The translations under genes were made by a program, and so were the position numbers. From Helicobacteraceae bacterium (GTDB lineage: Bacteria; Campylobacterota; Campylobacteria; Campylobacterales; SZUA-545): a stretch of 34,375 bases of DNA. How positions within the stretch are numbered: position 1 is the first letter of the stretch; each line of letters begins with the position of its first letter. The stretch lies in NCBI GenBank assembly GCA_031268655.1, contig JAIRWX010000051.1, positions 1-34,375 on the forward strand. The letters are read 5' to 3'. The notes under the pieces are model-generated. The model saw nothing but the letters and a program-made list of their open reading frames with translations. It did not search any database and had not been told where the DNA came from. Below are positions 1 through 9,861 of the stretch, piece by piece.

Positions 1-2
1 GA

Positions 3-2039
3 CAGGTACAGATGGTCTACATTGACCCGCCCTACGGCATAAAATACGGCTCAAATTTCCAGCCTTTTGTCAACAAACGGGACGTAAAAGACAAGAAAGA
101 CGAGGACTTAACCAGCGAAACGGAGATGATAAAAGCCTTCAGGGACACATGGGAATTGGGTATCCATTCGTATTTGACGTATCTGCGGGACAGGCTCTTG
201 CTTGCGCGGGAGTTATTGTCTGACTCAGGCAGCGTGTTTGTGCAGATTAGCGATGAGAACGTGCATTTGGTACGGTGTATTTGTGACGAGGTGTTTGGAA
301 AAGAGAATTTTGTGGCACAGACTGTTTTTAGAACACGGAGTACTTCTACAACAAAATACTTGTCAACTTTGAATGATTATATTATTTGGTATACAAAAAA
401 TATTGATTTGTTAAAATACCATCAAATATATGAAAACAAAACCCCAGACTTAGATAGATTCAATTATGTTGAAATTAACGGTGAAATAAAAAATATTCAT
501 TCTATAAATGATATTGTAAAAAATCAAAAAGTTTTTTCAAGTAGTAGTATGAATTCAACAACAGCATCTAGTAATTCTGAAAATCAAGAATTTGAATATA
601 ATGGGAAAAAGTATCGCCCCGCACAAAGTCGAAGTTGGCGTTGTTCATTAGAAGGGCTTGAGAGATTAAAACGAGCAAATAGAATTTTTTTACAAGGGGA
701 CTCATTACGTTATAAATATTATTATGACGATTTCCCATTTATAGAATTGACCAATTTATGGGTGGAGCAGTTATCTGAACAAAATAAGCAATATGTTGTT
801 CAAACTGCTGTAACAGCTATTCAACGTTGCCTCCTTATGACCACCGACCCCGGCGACCTTGTGCTGGACATCACCTGCGGCAGCGGAACCACCGCCTACG
901 TTGCCGAGCAGTGGGGCCGCCGCTGGATCACCTGCGACACGTCCCGCATCGCCGTTACCCTTGCCAAGAAGCGGCTGATGACCGCAACTTTCGACTATTA
1001 CAAATTGGCCCGCCCCGAACAGGGCGTATCAAGCGGCTTTGTTTACAAAACCGTCCCCCACATAACTCTTAAATCAATCGCCAACAACGAGCCGCCTGAA
1101 ACAGAAACCCTCTACGATCAGCCAGAAATCGACAAAACGAAAGTCCGCATCTCTGGTCCCTTTACCGTGGAGGCTCTGCCCGCGCCCGTTGTTCAACCGC
1201 TGGATACAACCGCGGAAGCGTTGCCGACGGACTATGCGGCAAAGCTAGCCGATTGGCGCGACGAACTGCTGGCGACGGGTATTATTGGGCGCGGCGGCGC
1301 GAAAATTGAGTTTTCCCGCGTCGAGCCGCTTTCTGGTACCGCCTATCTGCAAGCGGAAGCGGAAACAAAAGAGGAAACGCCAAGACGGGCGGTTATATGT
1401 TTCGCCGGCGAGACCAAGCCGATGGATTCGCGTATGATCGATCTGGCGCTAACCGAAACGGAGAGCCTGAGACCTTCGCCAAAGCTGATTGTATTTGCCG
1501 CTTTTCAGTTTGATCCCGAAGCCGCCAAAATGATCGACGATACGAAGTGGTCGGGCGTAACCTGCCTGAAAGCGCAAATGAATCCCGACCTTATGACCGA
1601 CGATCTGAAAAAGAAACGTTCCTCCAATCAGAGTTTCTGGCTGGTTGGACAGCCCGACGTTGAGCTTATTCGGATTGAGCAAGGCGACGACAAGGGCAAA
1701 TACAAAGTCAAAGTGAAAGGTTTCGACTACTACGACGCGAAAAAAGGCGTTGTGGAGAGCGGCGATACGGGACGAATCGCCATGTGGATGCTGGATACGA
1801 ATTACGACGGCATGGCGCTAGAACCAATGCAGGTATTTTTTCCGATGGGCGGGCAAAACGACGGCTGGAATAAACTCGCCAAAACGTTGAAAGCGGAGAT
1901 CAACGTCGAGCTAATTGAGCGCTACGAAACAACAGAATCGCTCCCCTTTGCCCTGCCAGACAAAGCTATGGTGGCGGTGAAAATCATCGACGATCGGGGT
2001 ATCGAGAGCTTGATAGCGTTGAAAGTGAGCGATCTCTGA
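3..2039 (+). CDS. Mod-type site-specific adenine DNA methyltransferase (5' partial)
   Basis: Probable N6-adenine methyltransferase subunit of a two-gene restriction-modification system. The reading frame is open to the left edge (codons for Q-V-Q precede the first ATG at 12), so the N-terminus is missing. Counting from that ATG, the catalytic motif DPPY is at residues 5-8 and the SAM-binding motif LDITCGSGTT is near 285-294. Motif IV before motif I, with a variable region between them, is the beta-class order used by type III Mod proteins. A long C-terminal extension (about 340-675) is not a standard methylase domain. Residues about 97-275, the expected target-recognition region, are encoded by much more AT-rich DNA than either side. 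The stop codon overlaps the start of the restriction gene by one base (TGATG), so the two are translationally coupled. The recognition sequence cannot be read from the protein. Confidence 0.88.
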   Translation, partial: QVQMVYIDPPYGIKYGSNFQPFVNKRDVKDKKDEDLTSETEMIKAFRDTWELGIHSYLTYLRDRLLLARELLSDSGSVFVQISDENVHLVRCICDEVFGKENFVAQTVFRTRSTSTTKYLSTLNDYIIWYTKNIDLLKYHQIYENKTPDLDRFNYVEINGEIKNIHSINDIVKNQKVFSSSSMNSTTASSNSENQEFEYNGKKYRPAQSRSWRCSLEGLERLKRANRIFLQGDSLRYKYYYDDFPFIELTNLWVEQLSEQNKQYVVQTAVTAIQRCLLMTTDPGDLVLDITCGSGTTAYVAEQWGRRWITCDTSRIAVTLAKKRLMTATFDYYKLARPEQGVSSGFVYKTVPHITLKSIANNEPPETETLYDQPEIDKTKVRISGPFTVEALPAPVVQPLDTTAEALPTDYAAKLADWRDELLATGIIGRGGAKIEFSRVEPLSGTAYLQAEAETKEETPRRAVICFAGETKPMDSRMIDLALTETESLRPSPKLIVFAAFQFDPEAAKMIDDTKWSGVTCLKAQMNPDLMTDDLKKKRSSNQSFWLVGQPDVELIRIEQGDDKGKYKVKVKGFDYYDAKKGVVESGDTGRIAMWMLDTNYDGMALEPMQVFFPMGGQNDGWNKLAKTLKAEINVELIERYETTESLPFALPDKAMVAVKIIDDRGIESLIALKVSDL

Positions 2040-4795
2040 TGTCTGGTATCGACAAGTTAATCATCAACTCGGCATTTCAAGAACCGCGTTACCATTGGAA
2101 ATATAGCCATCAGGGGCAGACCTTCATTAAAGAGACGGGGCGGCGACCCGCGGGGTATTTTGTCGCCGGTCAGGGTTCTAACGCGTACAACGATATTGGT
2201 CGGTTTATAGAGTTGCCGCTAGTCAATATGATTCGCCCTCGAGTCAAGGCGTGGCGCGAAGCGGGCTATCCCGGCGCGACGGGCGTAACGAGAAGGCTGC
2301 TTGCGCACTGGAGCGACAAAGAAGAGCGCCAATATCCATTTTTCTGGTGCCAATTGGACGCGATCGAAACGTTTATCTGGCTCGCGGAGGCTCCAGCCGC
2401 CGATCGCGTTGGCGTTGATATTCCAAGCGACGGCGGCGCGTTTGCCCGCATCTGCGCTAAACTTTGCACCGGCGGCGGCAAAACCGCCGTTATGGCTATG
2501 CTGATTGTATGGCAGATTTGCAATAAGGCAACCTATCCGCGCGATACGCGCTTCAGTAAGAACGTCTTTATTGTCGCGCCCGGACTAACGGTCAAAAGCC
2601 GCCTCCAAGTACTGCTCGCCGGCGGCGGCTACTACAATCTGTTTAGCGTTATCCCCGTCGGATTGAACGATAAGCTCAATCAGGGTAAGGTGATCGTCAA
2701 CAATTGGCAGGCGCTGGCTTGGGATTCGAACGAAGCGATCAAGAGGCGCAAAGGCGTGGATAAACGCGGCGCAAAGAGCGATGAAGCCTATACCCGCGAA
2801 GCGCTGGGCGAAATGGCGCATGCCCGCAATCTCCTTGTTATCAACGACGAAGCGCACCACGCTTGGCGCAAAAATCCTGAAATCAAAGTAAAGGGCAAGG
2901 AGGCGAAAGAAGCCGAGAAAGAGGCGACGATCTGGATCGGCGGGCTTGATCGTATTCATAAAACGCGGGGAATCCTCGCCTGCTATGATTTTTCGGCAAC
3001 GCCCTTTGCGCCCTCTGGCAAAAAAAACGACGAGGAAGCGCTGTTTGGGTGGATCGTCAGCGATTTCGGGCTGAACGACGGTATTGAATCCGGACTAGTG
3101 AAAACGCCGCGGGTTGTTGTCCGCGACGATAATATTCCGTCGGCGAAAACCTACCGCTCAAGGCTATATCATATTTACGCCGACGAAGAAGTAAAAGACG
3201 ACGTAAACCGATCGGCAGAAGCGGAAGTACCGTTACCCGATCTGCTAACGCAAGCCTATTATCTGCTTGGCAAGGATTGGCTGGAAACATTCAAGGAATG
3301 GCGATCGCTTGGCAGTCCCGTACCGCCGGTCATGATCACGGTGGCGAATAGAACGGAGACGGCCGCTCGTATCAAGTATGCTTTTGATCGCAAGCGAATT
3401 TTGATCGACGAGCTATGCGAGCCGAAATATACGATACATATCGATTCAAAAACGATAGAAACCGCCGAAAGCGTTATTACTGAAGACCTAGACGACGAAA
3501 ATGACGGCGCGCGCAAAACGGGCAGGAAAGAAGCCGCCGTAATTATGCGCGATATTGTAAATACGGTTGGACAAAAAGGCAAGCGCGGCGAACAGATACG
3601 CAACGTTATCTCCGTCGGTATGCTATCGGAGGGTTGGGACGCGAAAACGGTTACGCATATTCTCGGCTTGCGGGCGTTTTCGAGTCAACTGCTCTGCGAG
3701 CAGGTCGTAGGACGCGGACTTCGCCGCGCATCTTACGATTCGGACGATAACGGTATGTTCGCGCCGGAATATGTGAATATCTTTGGTATCCCGTTTACCT
3801 TCCTGCCGCATGAATCCAACGAGACGGACGTTCCCCCGCCTAAACCCAAGACGCAGATAGAGCCGCTACCCGAAAAATCCGAATACGAAATCAGCTTTCC
3901 AAACGTCATTCGTATTGATCGTATCTTAAAGCCAAAGCTCTATTTGGATTTAGACAATATAGATCGGTTGACGCTGGAAGCCTCGCATACGCGCTTAAGA
4001 GCCGATCTCGCGCCGATCGTGGACGGACAGACCGATCTTATGAAATGCGCGGAGATTGATCTGCAAAAACTCGACAAAGAGCTCCGTATGCAGAAAATCG
4101 TCTTTGAGACTGCCGGGCAGATTTACGATCTGACGAAAGCCTCCTGGCAAAGCGAGGCGACTAAATTCGCGCTTATCGGGCAGGTCATACGATTAACTGA
4201 ACGTTACATAACTTCCGACGCGATAACGATTGACCCGCCATTATTCAATACAGACCCGATTCGTCGGCGCATTACTTTGATGATGAATATGAGCAAAATT
4301 GTTCAACACATTTGGGGATTTATCAAGCTGGAACATACGGAAAGCCTTATCCCATTGTTTGATCGAAATAGAAAAACGCGAAGCACGGGCGATATGGCGA
4401 CATGGTACACGAGTAGACCCTGCTCTGCCGTTCAACGTTCGCATATCAGCCATTGCGTTTTTGACAGCGCGTGGGAAGCGACGGAAAGCTACGCGCTTGA
4501 AAAAAATCCGAATGTAGCGGCTTGGGTGAAAAACGACCATCTTGGCTTTGAGATCCTATATATCTTTGACGGCGTGGCGCGCAAGTACTACCCCGATTTC
4601 ATTGTGAAACTAAAAAATGGCAAAACGCTTATCCTTGAAACGAAGGGGCAAAAATCGCGCCAAGCCGATGCAAAACGAAAAGCGTTAGACGAATGGGTTG
4701 CCGCCGTCAATCAAGCGGGCGATTACGACGAATGGCTTTGCGATACCTCGTACAACATTGCGGACGTGGACGGAATTATCGCCAAAAACCTGTAG
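2039..4795 (+). CDS. Res-type restriction endonuclease (SF2 helicase + PD-(D/E)xK nuclease)
   Basis: Restriction subunit partnering the upstream Mod protein; ATP-dependent DNA translocation and cleavage is the family role. Visible motifs, in order: Walker A TGGGKT at 144-149, the DEAH box at 270-273, a motif V-like stretch SEGWDAKTV, and motif VI QVVGRGLRR at 555-563. These form the two RecA-like lobes of a superfamily 2 helicase. Near the C-terminus, YPDF (D853) followed by LETKG (E867, K869) fits a PD-(D/E)xK nuclease site. Length (918 aa) and domain order resemble type III Res proteins, more precisely the group annotated as BPTD_3080-family restriction endonucleases. All catalytic motifs look intact, so the enzyme is probably active. 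CGATCG is sparser here (about 5 copies) than in the neighbouring housekeeping genes, consistent with acquisition by transfer. Confidence 0.88.
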   Translation: MSGIDKLIINSAFQEPRYHWKYSHQGQTFIKETGRRPAGYFVAGQGSNAYNDIGRFIELPLVNMIRPRVKAWREAGYPGATGVTRRLLAHWSDKEERQYPFFWCQLDAIETFIWLAEAPAADRVGVDIPSDGGAFARICAKLCTGGGKTAVMAMLIVWQICNKATYPRDTRFSKNVFIVAPGLTVKSRLQVLLAGGGYYNLFSVIPVGLNDKLNQGKVIVNNWQALAWDSNEAIKRRKGVDKRGAKSDEAYTREALGEMAHARNLLVINDEAHHAWRKNPEIKVKGKEAKEAEKEATIWIGGLDRIHKTRGILACYDFSATPFAPSGKKNDEEALFGWIVSDFGLNDGIESGLVKTPRVVVRDDNIPSAKTYRSRLYHIYADEEVKDDVNRSAEAEVPLPDLLTQAYYLLGKDWLETFKEWRSLGSPVPPVMITVANRTETAARIKYAFDRKRILIDELCEPKYTIHIDSKTIETAESVITEDLDDENDGARKTGRKEAAVIMRDIVNTVGQKGKRGEQIRNVISVGMLSEGWDAKTVTHILGLRAFSSQLLCEQVVGRGLRRASYDSDDNGMFAPEYVNIFGIPFTFLPHESNETDVPPPKPKTQIEPLPEKSEYEISFPNVIRIDRILKPKLYLDLDNIDRLTLEASHTRLRADLAPIVDGQTDLMKCAEIDLQKLDKELRMQKIVFETAGQIYDLTKASWQSEATKFALIGQVIRLTERYITSDAITIDPPLFNTDPIRRRITLMMNMSKIVQHIWGFIKLEHTESLIPLFDRNRKTRSTGDMATWYTSRPCSAVQRSHISHCVFDSAWEATESYALEKNPNVAAWVKNDHLGFEILYIFDGVARKYYPDFIVKLKNGKTLILETKGQKSRQADAKRKALDEWVAAVNQAGDYDEWLCDTSYNIADVDGIIAKNL

Positions 4796-4840
4796 CAAAA
4801 GCGTCGGGCAACTGCAACGCGCCGAAAGACGTTGGTTTGT

Positions 4841-6220
4841 CTATTTCGCGTTGGTCATCGCGGCTGGATCGATAAGTTTATCAAACTCTTTCGCGTCGAT
4901 AAATCCCAAATCCAGCGCCGCTTGTTTTAGCGTCAAACCCTCTTTATGCGCTTTTTTGGCGATCTGCGCGGCTTTATCATAACCTATTGCGGGCGTTAGC
5001 GCGGTTACAAGCATAAGCGAGCCGTCAAGATATTTCGCTATCGCCTCTTTATTCGCCTCTATCCCGATCGCGCAATGTTTGTTAAAGCTGTTCATAGCGT
5101 CGCCAAGCAGTCTTACCGATTGCAAAAAGTTATAGATAATCACGGGCTTGAAAACATTCAATTCAAACGCGCCTTGAGCGTTCGCAAACCCGATCGCCGC
5201 GTCGTTGCCCATCACCTGCGCGGCTACCATCGTCAGCGCTTCGGCTTGAGTGGGATTGACTTTGCCGGGCATAATAGAGCTGCCAGGCTCGTTCTCGGGG
5301 ATCGTCAGCTCGCCCAAACCGCATCGCGGTCCCGACGAGAGCCAGCGAATATCGTTGGCGATTTTGGTCAAAGCGCCCGCGAGCGTCTTTAACGCGCCAT
5401 GCAGATTGGTAAGCGCGTCGTGGCTTGTCAGCGCTTGAAACTTATTGGGCGCGGGCGTAAATCGTTCGCCTGTCAGACCGTTCAACTCCTCGCAAACCGC
5501 CTTATCGAAGCCCATCGGAGCGTTCAGTCCCGTACCGACCGCCGTCGCGCCGATCGCAACCTCGCGCGCGAAATCCAGCGCCGATCGTATCTGTTTCGCG
5601 CAGGTTTTCAGCGTCGCCGCGTAGCCGGAAAACTCCTGCCCAAGCGTAAGCGGCGTAGCGTCCTGCAAGTGAGTGCGTCCAACCTTGACGATCGGCGCGA
5701 ATTCGCGCGATTTTGCCTCCAACGTTTTCTGTAAATCCTCGATCGCGGGCAAAAGCAGGCGATTAATTTCAAGAACGGCGGCTATATGCATTGCCGTTGG
5801 AAAGGCGTCGTTAGAGCTTTGACTCATATTTACTTCGTCGTTGGGGTGAACCGCGCGCCCGATCAGCCTGCCGACCATAGAAGCGATCGTCTCGTTGAGA
5901 TTCATATTAGTATGCGTGCCGCTGCCCGTCTGCCAGACGCTTAGCGGAAATTCGTCGTCGAGTTTTCCCGATAAAATCTCCTCGCAGGATTTCGCGATCG
6001 CGCTTGACAGCCGCTCGTCCATCTTGCCAAGCCGCCAGTTGGCGATCGCGGCGGCTTTCTTGAGTAGCGCAAACGCGCCGATCAGAGGCTGCGGCATACG
6101 TTCCGTTCCGATTTTGAAGTTCTCCAGACTTCGCTGCGTTTGCGCGCCCCAAAGCCTATGGGCGGGAACTTTGATTTCGCCCATCACGTCTTTTTCAAGG
6201 CGGTAATCGGAATCAGGCAT
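4841..6220 (-). CDS. fumC: Class II fumarate hydratase
   Basis: Catalyses reversible hydration of fumarate to malate in the TCA cycle, in the cytoplasm. The 459-residue length fits oxygen-stable FumC. Fumarase/aspartase superfamily motifs are visible: TGSGT at 98-102, SSND at 135-138, GRTHLQDA with the presumed catalytic H184, and the signature loop [13 protein letters not shown] at 313-325 with its catalytic serine. Combined [10 protein letters not shown] and GSSIMPGK sequences favour fumarase over argininosuccinate lyase or adenylosuccinate lyase; aspartase is the nearest alternative. The ATG at 6220 overlaps the end of mdh by 8 bases, so mdh and fumC form one operon covering fumarate-malate-oxaloacetate. 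Its 3' end converges on the restriction gene with only 45 bases between, and I see no clear hairpin there. Confidence 0.95.
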   Translation of the reverse strand: MPDSDYRLEKDVMGEIKVPAHRLWGAQTQRSLENFKIGTERMPQPLIGAFALLKKAAAIANWRLGKMDERLSSAIAKSCEEILSGKLDDEFPLSVWQTGSGTHTNMNLNETIASMVGRLIGRAVHPNDEVNMSQSSNDAFPTAMHIAAVLEINRLLLPAIEDLQKTLEAKSREFAPIVKVGRTHLQDATPLTLGQEFSGYAATLKTCAKQIRSALDFAREVAIGATAVGTGLNAPMGFDKAVCEELNGLTGERFTPAPNKFQALTSHDALTNLHGALKTLAGALTKIANDIRWLSSGPRCGLGELTIPENEPGSSIMPGKVNPTQAEALTMVAAQVMGNDAAIGFANAQGAFELNVFKPVIIYNFLQSVRLLGDAMNSFNKHCAIGIEANKEAIAKYLDGSLMLVTALTPAIGYDKAAQIAKKAHKEGLTLKQAALDLGFIDAKEFDKLIDPAAMTNAK

Positions 6221-7160
6221 AAAAACCCTTCTCTTTCAGTTTGTCGATCAGTTTACTGACAGATTGCACCGATCGCCTGAACTCCGCCGTCTCCGCGTCG
6301 CTCAGCGTTACCTCGATCACCTTCTCCGCGCCGTTTGCGCCAAGTACGATCGGCACGCCCGTAACGACGTTTTCGTAGCCGTACTCGCCTTCCAGCAATA
6401 CGGCGCACGGATATATCTGTTTCGCGTCGCGTAAAATTGTCTCGCACATCATCGAGGTGGCAAGCGCGGGCGCGTAATAAGCCGAGCCGCTTTGCAGATA
6501 GCCCACAATCTCCGCGCCGGCGTTTTTGGTGCGCCTGACGATTTCGTCTATGTCCGCTTGGCTCAACAGATCGGTGATAGGTACGCCGGCGACGGTGGAG
6601 TAGCGATGAAGCGGCACCATATCATCGCCGTGTCCGCCAAGCACGGTGGCGCGAATCTGCCCCGAACCGTAACCGAGTTTTTCATAGATGAAACTCGCCA
6701 TTCTGCTCGAATCCAGCAATCCCGCCATACCAATCACCTGACGCTTGTCGAATCCCGTCTCTTTAAGAGCTACATAGGTCATAGCGTCAAGCGGATTGGT
6801 GATCACAATCACGAACGAGTTGGCGCAGTACTCTTTTATACGTTTACAGATGCCGCTAACGGCTTCGGCGTTGATAAATAGCAGATCGTCGCGGCTCATG
6901 CCGGGCTTGCGCGCCGCGCCGGCGGCTATAATAACAATATCGCTGTCGGCAATATCACTATAATTTTCGGCTACTCGCGCAATGGTATGGGCGCGAATCA
7001 CCGCGGCGGCTTGCGACATATCCAGCGCCTTGCCCCATGCAATATCAGTCTTGGAATCAAGCAGGACTATCTCGTGAACCGTGCCTTGTACCGCAAGAGA
7101 GTACGCCACGGTAGAGCCGACGTTGCCAGCCCCGATAATGGATATTTTCTTGCCGCGCAT
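6213..7160 (-). CDS. mdh: Malate dehydrogenase (LDH/MDH superfamily)
   Basis: NAD-dependent malate/oxaloacetate interconversion. The Rossmann motif GAGNVG is at residues 10-15. The substrate loop reads RKPGMSR at 84-90, the form typical of malate dehydrogenase; a lactate dehydrogenase usually has Gln at the first of these positions. The catalytic His lies in GGHGDD (H177) and the paired Asp/Arg in LLDSSR (150-153). At 315 residues it is full length. The start is supported by AGGAG 9 bases upstream of the ATG. It is the first gene of the mdh-fumC pair, which is separated from accA by a 209-base gap that probably holds the promoter. Confidence 0.95.
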   Translation of the reverse strand: MRGKKISIIGAGNVGSTVAYSLAVQGTVHEIVLLDSKTDIAWGKALDMSQAAAVIRAHTIARVAENYSDIADSDIVIIAAGAARKPGMSRDDLLFINAEAVSGICKRIKEYCANSFVIVITNPLDAMTYVALKETGFDKRQVIGMAGLLDSSRMASFIYEKLGYGSGQIRATVLGGHGDDMVPLHRYSTVAGVPITDLLSQADIDEIVRRTKNAGAEIVGYLQSGSAYYAPALATSMMCETILRDAKQIYPCAVLLEGEYGYENVVTGVPIVLGANGAEKVIEVTLSDAETAEFRRSVQSVSKLIDKLKEKGFYA

Positions 7161-7209
7161 GAATTATGCTCCTAACGATTCGGTTATCTGAATTTTTAGC
7201 GATATTTAG

Positions 7210-7215
7210 ATTATG
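7210..7215 (-). promoter_or_regulatory. Possible -10 box for mdh-fumC
   Basis: In the accA-mdh gap (7161-7369), the minus strand carries CATAAT preceded by TGTGG, about 45 bases before the mdh ATG. It is a fair but not perfect sigma-70 -10 element with no clear -35, as is usual in Campylobacterota. I see nothing else interpretable in this gap. Confidence 0.3.
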
Positions 7216-7369
7216 CCACATAGACGATTAGAAGCCGCGACCGGTTTATATTGGTGCGTTATTTCGCAAAGCGGCGGCGAAAATAAAAGCCGACGCGAAA
7301 AAGCCAAAATATGCGTCGTCGCGGTGAGCGCAAACAGAGCTAGCGAGAAAAATAACGGCTTTAGATTCG

Positions 7370-8314
7370 TTAAGCGGGGCTGTCGCTAAAGCGTCCCGTA
7401 TTCATCAGCTTTTCGTAGCGAACGGCTAATCTTTCGGATTTATCCTGCCGTTTAAGAACCGCGACATTGTCCAGAAAGTAACGTTTGATCGCGTCGGCGG
7501 CGCCCTTTTTGTCGCGGTGAGCGCCCACGATCGGTTCGGCGATAACGTCGTCGATCAAACCATAGCCAAGCAGAGCGTCGGGGGTGATTTTGAGCGCTTT
7601 CGTAGCCGCCTCCGCCTTTTCGGGATCGTTCCATAAAATTGCCGCGCACCCTTCGGGCGATATCACGCTGAAAATCGAATAACTAAGCATAGCCAAACGA
7701 TCGGCGACTCCCACCGCCAAAGCGCCGCCGCTACCGCCCTCGCCTATCACCACGCTGATCGTAATCGTTTCAATATCGCTTAATTCGTACAAGTTTCTGG
7801 CGATCGCCTCGCTTTGTCCGCGCTCCTCCGCGCCCACGCCAGGATACGCTCCCGGCGTATCCACAAGCATCAGAATCGGCAGATCAAACTTCTCGGCAAA
7901 CTGCGCCGCTCTCAAGGCTTTACGGTAGCCTTCCGGATGCGGCATTCCAAAATTGCGCGCGATTTTTGTTTTCGTGCCGCGCCCTTTTTCTTCGCCGATC
8001 GCAACGCAGGCTACGCCGTCAATCTCGCCCGCAAAGCAGACGATCGCCGAATCGTCTCTGAAGCGGCGATCGCCGTGAAGCTCGTACGCATTGTCCAATA
8101 TCAGTTTGATATAATCAAGCGCGTAGGGACGATCCTGATGGCGCGCAAGCTGTAACTTTTGGTAATCGCTAAGATTGCCGTAGGCTTTTGAAATAGCTTT
8201 GTTCAAATTTTTCTCAAAACCTAAAACCGCCTTTTCATCCTTGCGGATTTTGGCGAGCTCAAGCTCCTCCTCGATTGACTTCAGCGGTTTTTCAAAATCC
8301 AGATAGAAAGGCAA
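7370..8314 (-). CDS. accA: Acetyl-CoA carboxylase carboxyltransferase subunit alpha
   Basis: Alpha subunit of the carboxyltransferase that moves CO2 from biotin carboxyl carrier protein to acetyl-CoA, giving malonyl-CoA for fatty acid synthesis. The N-terminus YLDFEKPL and the segments [28 protein letters not shown] and [10 protein letters not shown] are characteristic of AccA; 314 residues is full length. The start is a TTG: no ATG lies nearby and TTG puts the conserved N-terminus in the usual place. It begins 2 bases after the fabF stop, with GGG of the ribosome-binding region lying inside the fabF end, so translation is probably coupled. It is the last gene of the gpmI-fabG-acpP-fabF-accA run. 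Confidence 0.95.
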   Translation of the reverse strand: MPFYLDFEKPLKSIEEELELAKIRKDEKAVLGFEKNLNKAISKAYGNLSDYQKLQLARHQDRPYALDYIKLILDNAYELHGDRRFRDDSAIVCFAGEIDGVACVAIGEEKGRGTKTKIARNFGMPHPEGYRKALRAAQFAEKFDLPILMLVDTPGAYPGVGAEERGQSEAIARNLYELSDIETITISVVIGEGGSGGALAVGVADRLAMLSYSIFSVISPEGCAAILWNDPEKAEAATKALKITPDALLGYGLIDDVIAEPIVGAHRDKKGAADAIKRYFLDNVAVLKRQDKSERLAVRYEKLMNTGRFSDSPA

Positions 8315-8316
8315 AC

Positions 8317-9555
8317 TTAGACCCTTTTGAAAATGATTACTCCGTTTGTGCCGCCAAAACCAAAGCTGTTGCTCATCACCGCCTCGATCTTCGCCTCTCT
8401 CGCCGTATTTGGAATGTAGTCTAAATCCAGATTGCGTTCCACGTCGCGGTTTTCAAAGTTGATCGTTGGCGGTAAAACTCCTTTTTCAAGCGCGCTGACC
8501 GCGATTACCGCCTCGATTCCGCCGGCGCCGCCCAAGCAGTGACCTGTCGCTCCTTTTGTGGAGCTAAGAGGCGGCACGTCGCCTCCAAACACCTTTTTCA
8601 GCGCGAGCGTTTCGTACCAATCGTTATAAACGGTGCTTGTGCCGTGCGCGTTTACGTAACCGATTTTTACGCCGCTTGAGTTTTTGTCCGCCATTGTTAA
8701 CGCGGCTCGCATGGCGCGGTACGCGCCTTCGCCTTCGGGCGCGGGCGTGGTGATGTGATTCGCGTCGCCGCTTTCGCCAAAACCGATCAGCTCGGCGTAT
8801 ATTTTTGCGCCGCGTTTTTTGGCGCGTTCATACTCCTCCAGCACAAGCGCGCCGCCGCCCTCGCCCATAACAAAGCCGTCGCGGTCGCGATCAAACGGAC
8901 GCGAGGCGCGTTGCGGCGCGTCGTTGCGCGTAGAAAGCGCGCGCATAGCGGCGAAACCGCCCACGCCTACCTCGCAGATCGCCGCTTCCGCCGCGATAGC
9001 GAGCATAGCGTCCGCGCCGTCTAGGACGATCGTTTTGTAGGCTTCGCTGACGGCGTGCGTTCCCGCGGTGCAGGCGGTTACGCAGGCGAGATTAGGTCCT
9101 TTCAGTTTATGCTCTATGCTGACAAAGCCGCCAAGCATATTGGCAAGCGCGCTTGGAATAAAAAAGGGCGATATGCGTTTTGGACCCTTTGCGCCGCAGA
9201 CAATCGACTGCTCCTCGATACGCGGCAGACCGCCTATGCCGGCGGCGGAGCTAACGCCAAAACGTTCCGATAGCTCCTCGTCAACGACAAGAGAGCAGTC
9301 GTCCATCGCCTCTTTTGCGCACTTCAAACCAAGCTGAATAAAGCGATCGGCTTTTTTAATCTCTTTAGCGTCCATCGCCTCGGAAGGATCGAAATTTTTA
9401 ACTTCGGCCGCAATCGTAACGCTCAAACGCGAAGGATCAAAGAGCGTAATAGTTTCAACGCCGCATTTGCCGTTAACAATCGCCTCGAACGAACAAGCGC
9501 GATCTTTGCCCAGCGCGGTGATCATACCCAGCCCGGTAACGACAACCCGTCTCAA
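8317..9555 (-). CDS. fabF: 3-oxoacyl-[acyl-carrier-protein] synthase II
   Basis: Condensing enzyme that extends acyl-ACP with malonyl-ACP in type II fatty acid synthesis. The Cys-His-His triad is visible: C162 in [10 protein letters not shown]304 in NAHGTST, and H339 in [10 protein letters not shown] with K334. The terminal glycine-rich [10 protein letters not shown] is also typical. The length of 412 residues fits FabF rather than FabH, and the His-His triad excludes FabH. The start is TTG at 9555 with AAAGG six bases before it, giving the canonical RRVVVTGLG opening. It lies 15 bases after acpP. Confidence 0.95.
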   Translation of the reverse strand: MRRVVVTGLGMITALGKDRACSFEAIVNGKCGVETITLFDPSRLSVTIAAEVKNFDPSEAMDAKEIKKADRFIQLGLKCAKEAMDDCSLVVDEELSERFGVSSAAGIGGLPRIEEQSIVCGAKGPKRISPFFIPSALANMLGGFVSIEHKLKGPNLACVTACTAGTHAVSEAYKTIVLDGADAMLAIAAEAAICEVGVGGFAAMRALSTRNDAPQRASRPFDRDRDGFVMGEGGGALVLEEYERAKKRGAKIYAELIGFGESGDANHITTPAPEGEGAYRAMRAALTMADKNSSGVKIGYVNAHGTSTVYNDWYETLALKKVFGGDVPPLSSTKGATGHCLGGAGGIEAVIAVSALEKGVLPPTINFENRDVERNLDLDYIPNTAREAKIEAVMSNSFGFGGTNGVIIFKRV

Positions 9556-9570
9556 AATAAGCCTTTAGCT

Positions 9571-9804
9571 CTATTTCTTGATGTTTTCGATGTATTGGAT
9601 CGCATCGCCCACGGTCTTAATCTTTTCCGCGTCTTCGTCGGGAATCTCGACGTCAAACTTCTCTTCGAGCGCCATCACAAGCTCGACAACGTCGAGGCTG
9701 TCCGCGTTTAAGTCCTCGACGAATCTCGCCGACTCTTTCACATCGTCCTCGTGGACGCTCAACTGCTCCGCTACTATCGCTTTAACCTCGTCAAACAACG
9801 CCAT
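9571..9804 (-). CDS. acpP: Acyl carrier protein
   Basis: Small acidic carrier of growing acyl chains during fatty acid synthesis. At 77 residues it shows the helix II motif [14 protein letters not shown], in which S36 is the site of 4'-phosphopantetheine attachment. A strong AGAGGAG precedes the ATG, as expected for a highly expressed protein. It sits between fabG and fabF as in Campylobacter jejuni, and the 57-base gap before it carries a candidate promoter of its own. Confidence 0.97.
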   Translation of the reverse strand: MALFDEVKAIVAEQLSVHEDDVKESARFVEDLNADSLDVVELVMALEEKFDVEIPDEDAEKIKTVGDAIQYIENIKK

Positions 9805-9833
9805 GTAATCGCTCCTCTTAAAAATTTCGTCGC

Positions 9834-9839
9834 ATTCTA
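9834..9839 (-). promoter_or_regulatory. Candidate -10 box for acpP
   Basis: The minus strand reads TGTAGAATGCG, with TAGAAT about 30 bases before the acpP start. The same TGTAGAAT string precedes the gene at 15588, which supports its use as a promoter element here. It would allow acpP to be made in excess of the fab enzymes. Confidence 0.4.
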
Positions 9840-9861
9840 CAAAACAGGCTCTTAATGCCGC

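Noticed and set aside
1-4795. The restriction pair as part of a larger phage-defence island
   Set aside because: Only two genes are visible and the next gene is fumC. The left side is cut, so an island could extend there, but nothing in the window shows it.
7161-7369. The largest intergenic gap as a place for an RNA gene or riboswitch
   Set aside because: I looked for a tRNA cloverleaf, strong stems and T-runs and found none; a modest -10 for mdh is all I can support.
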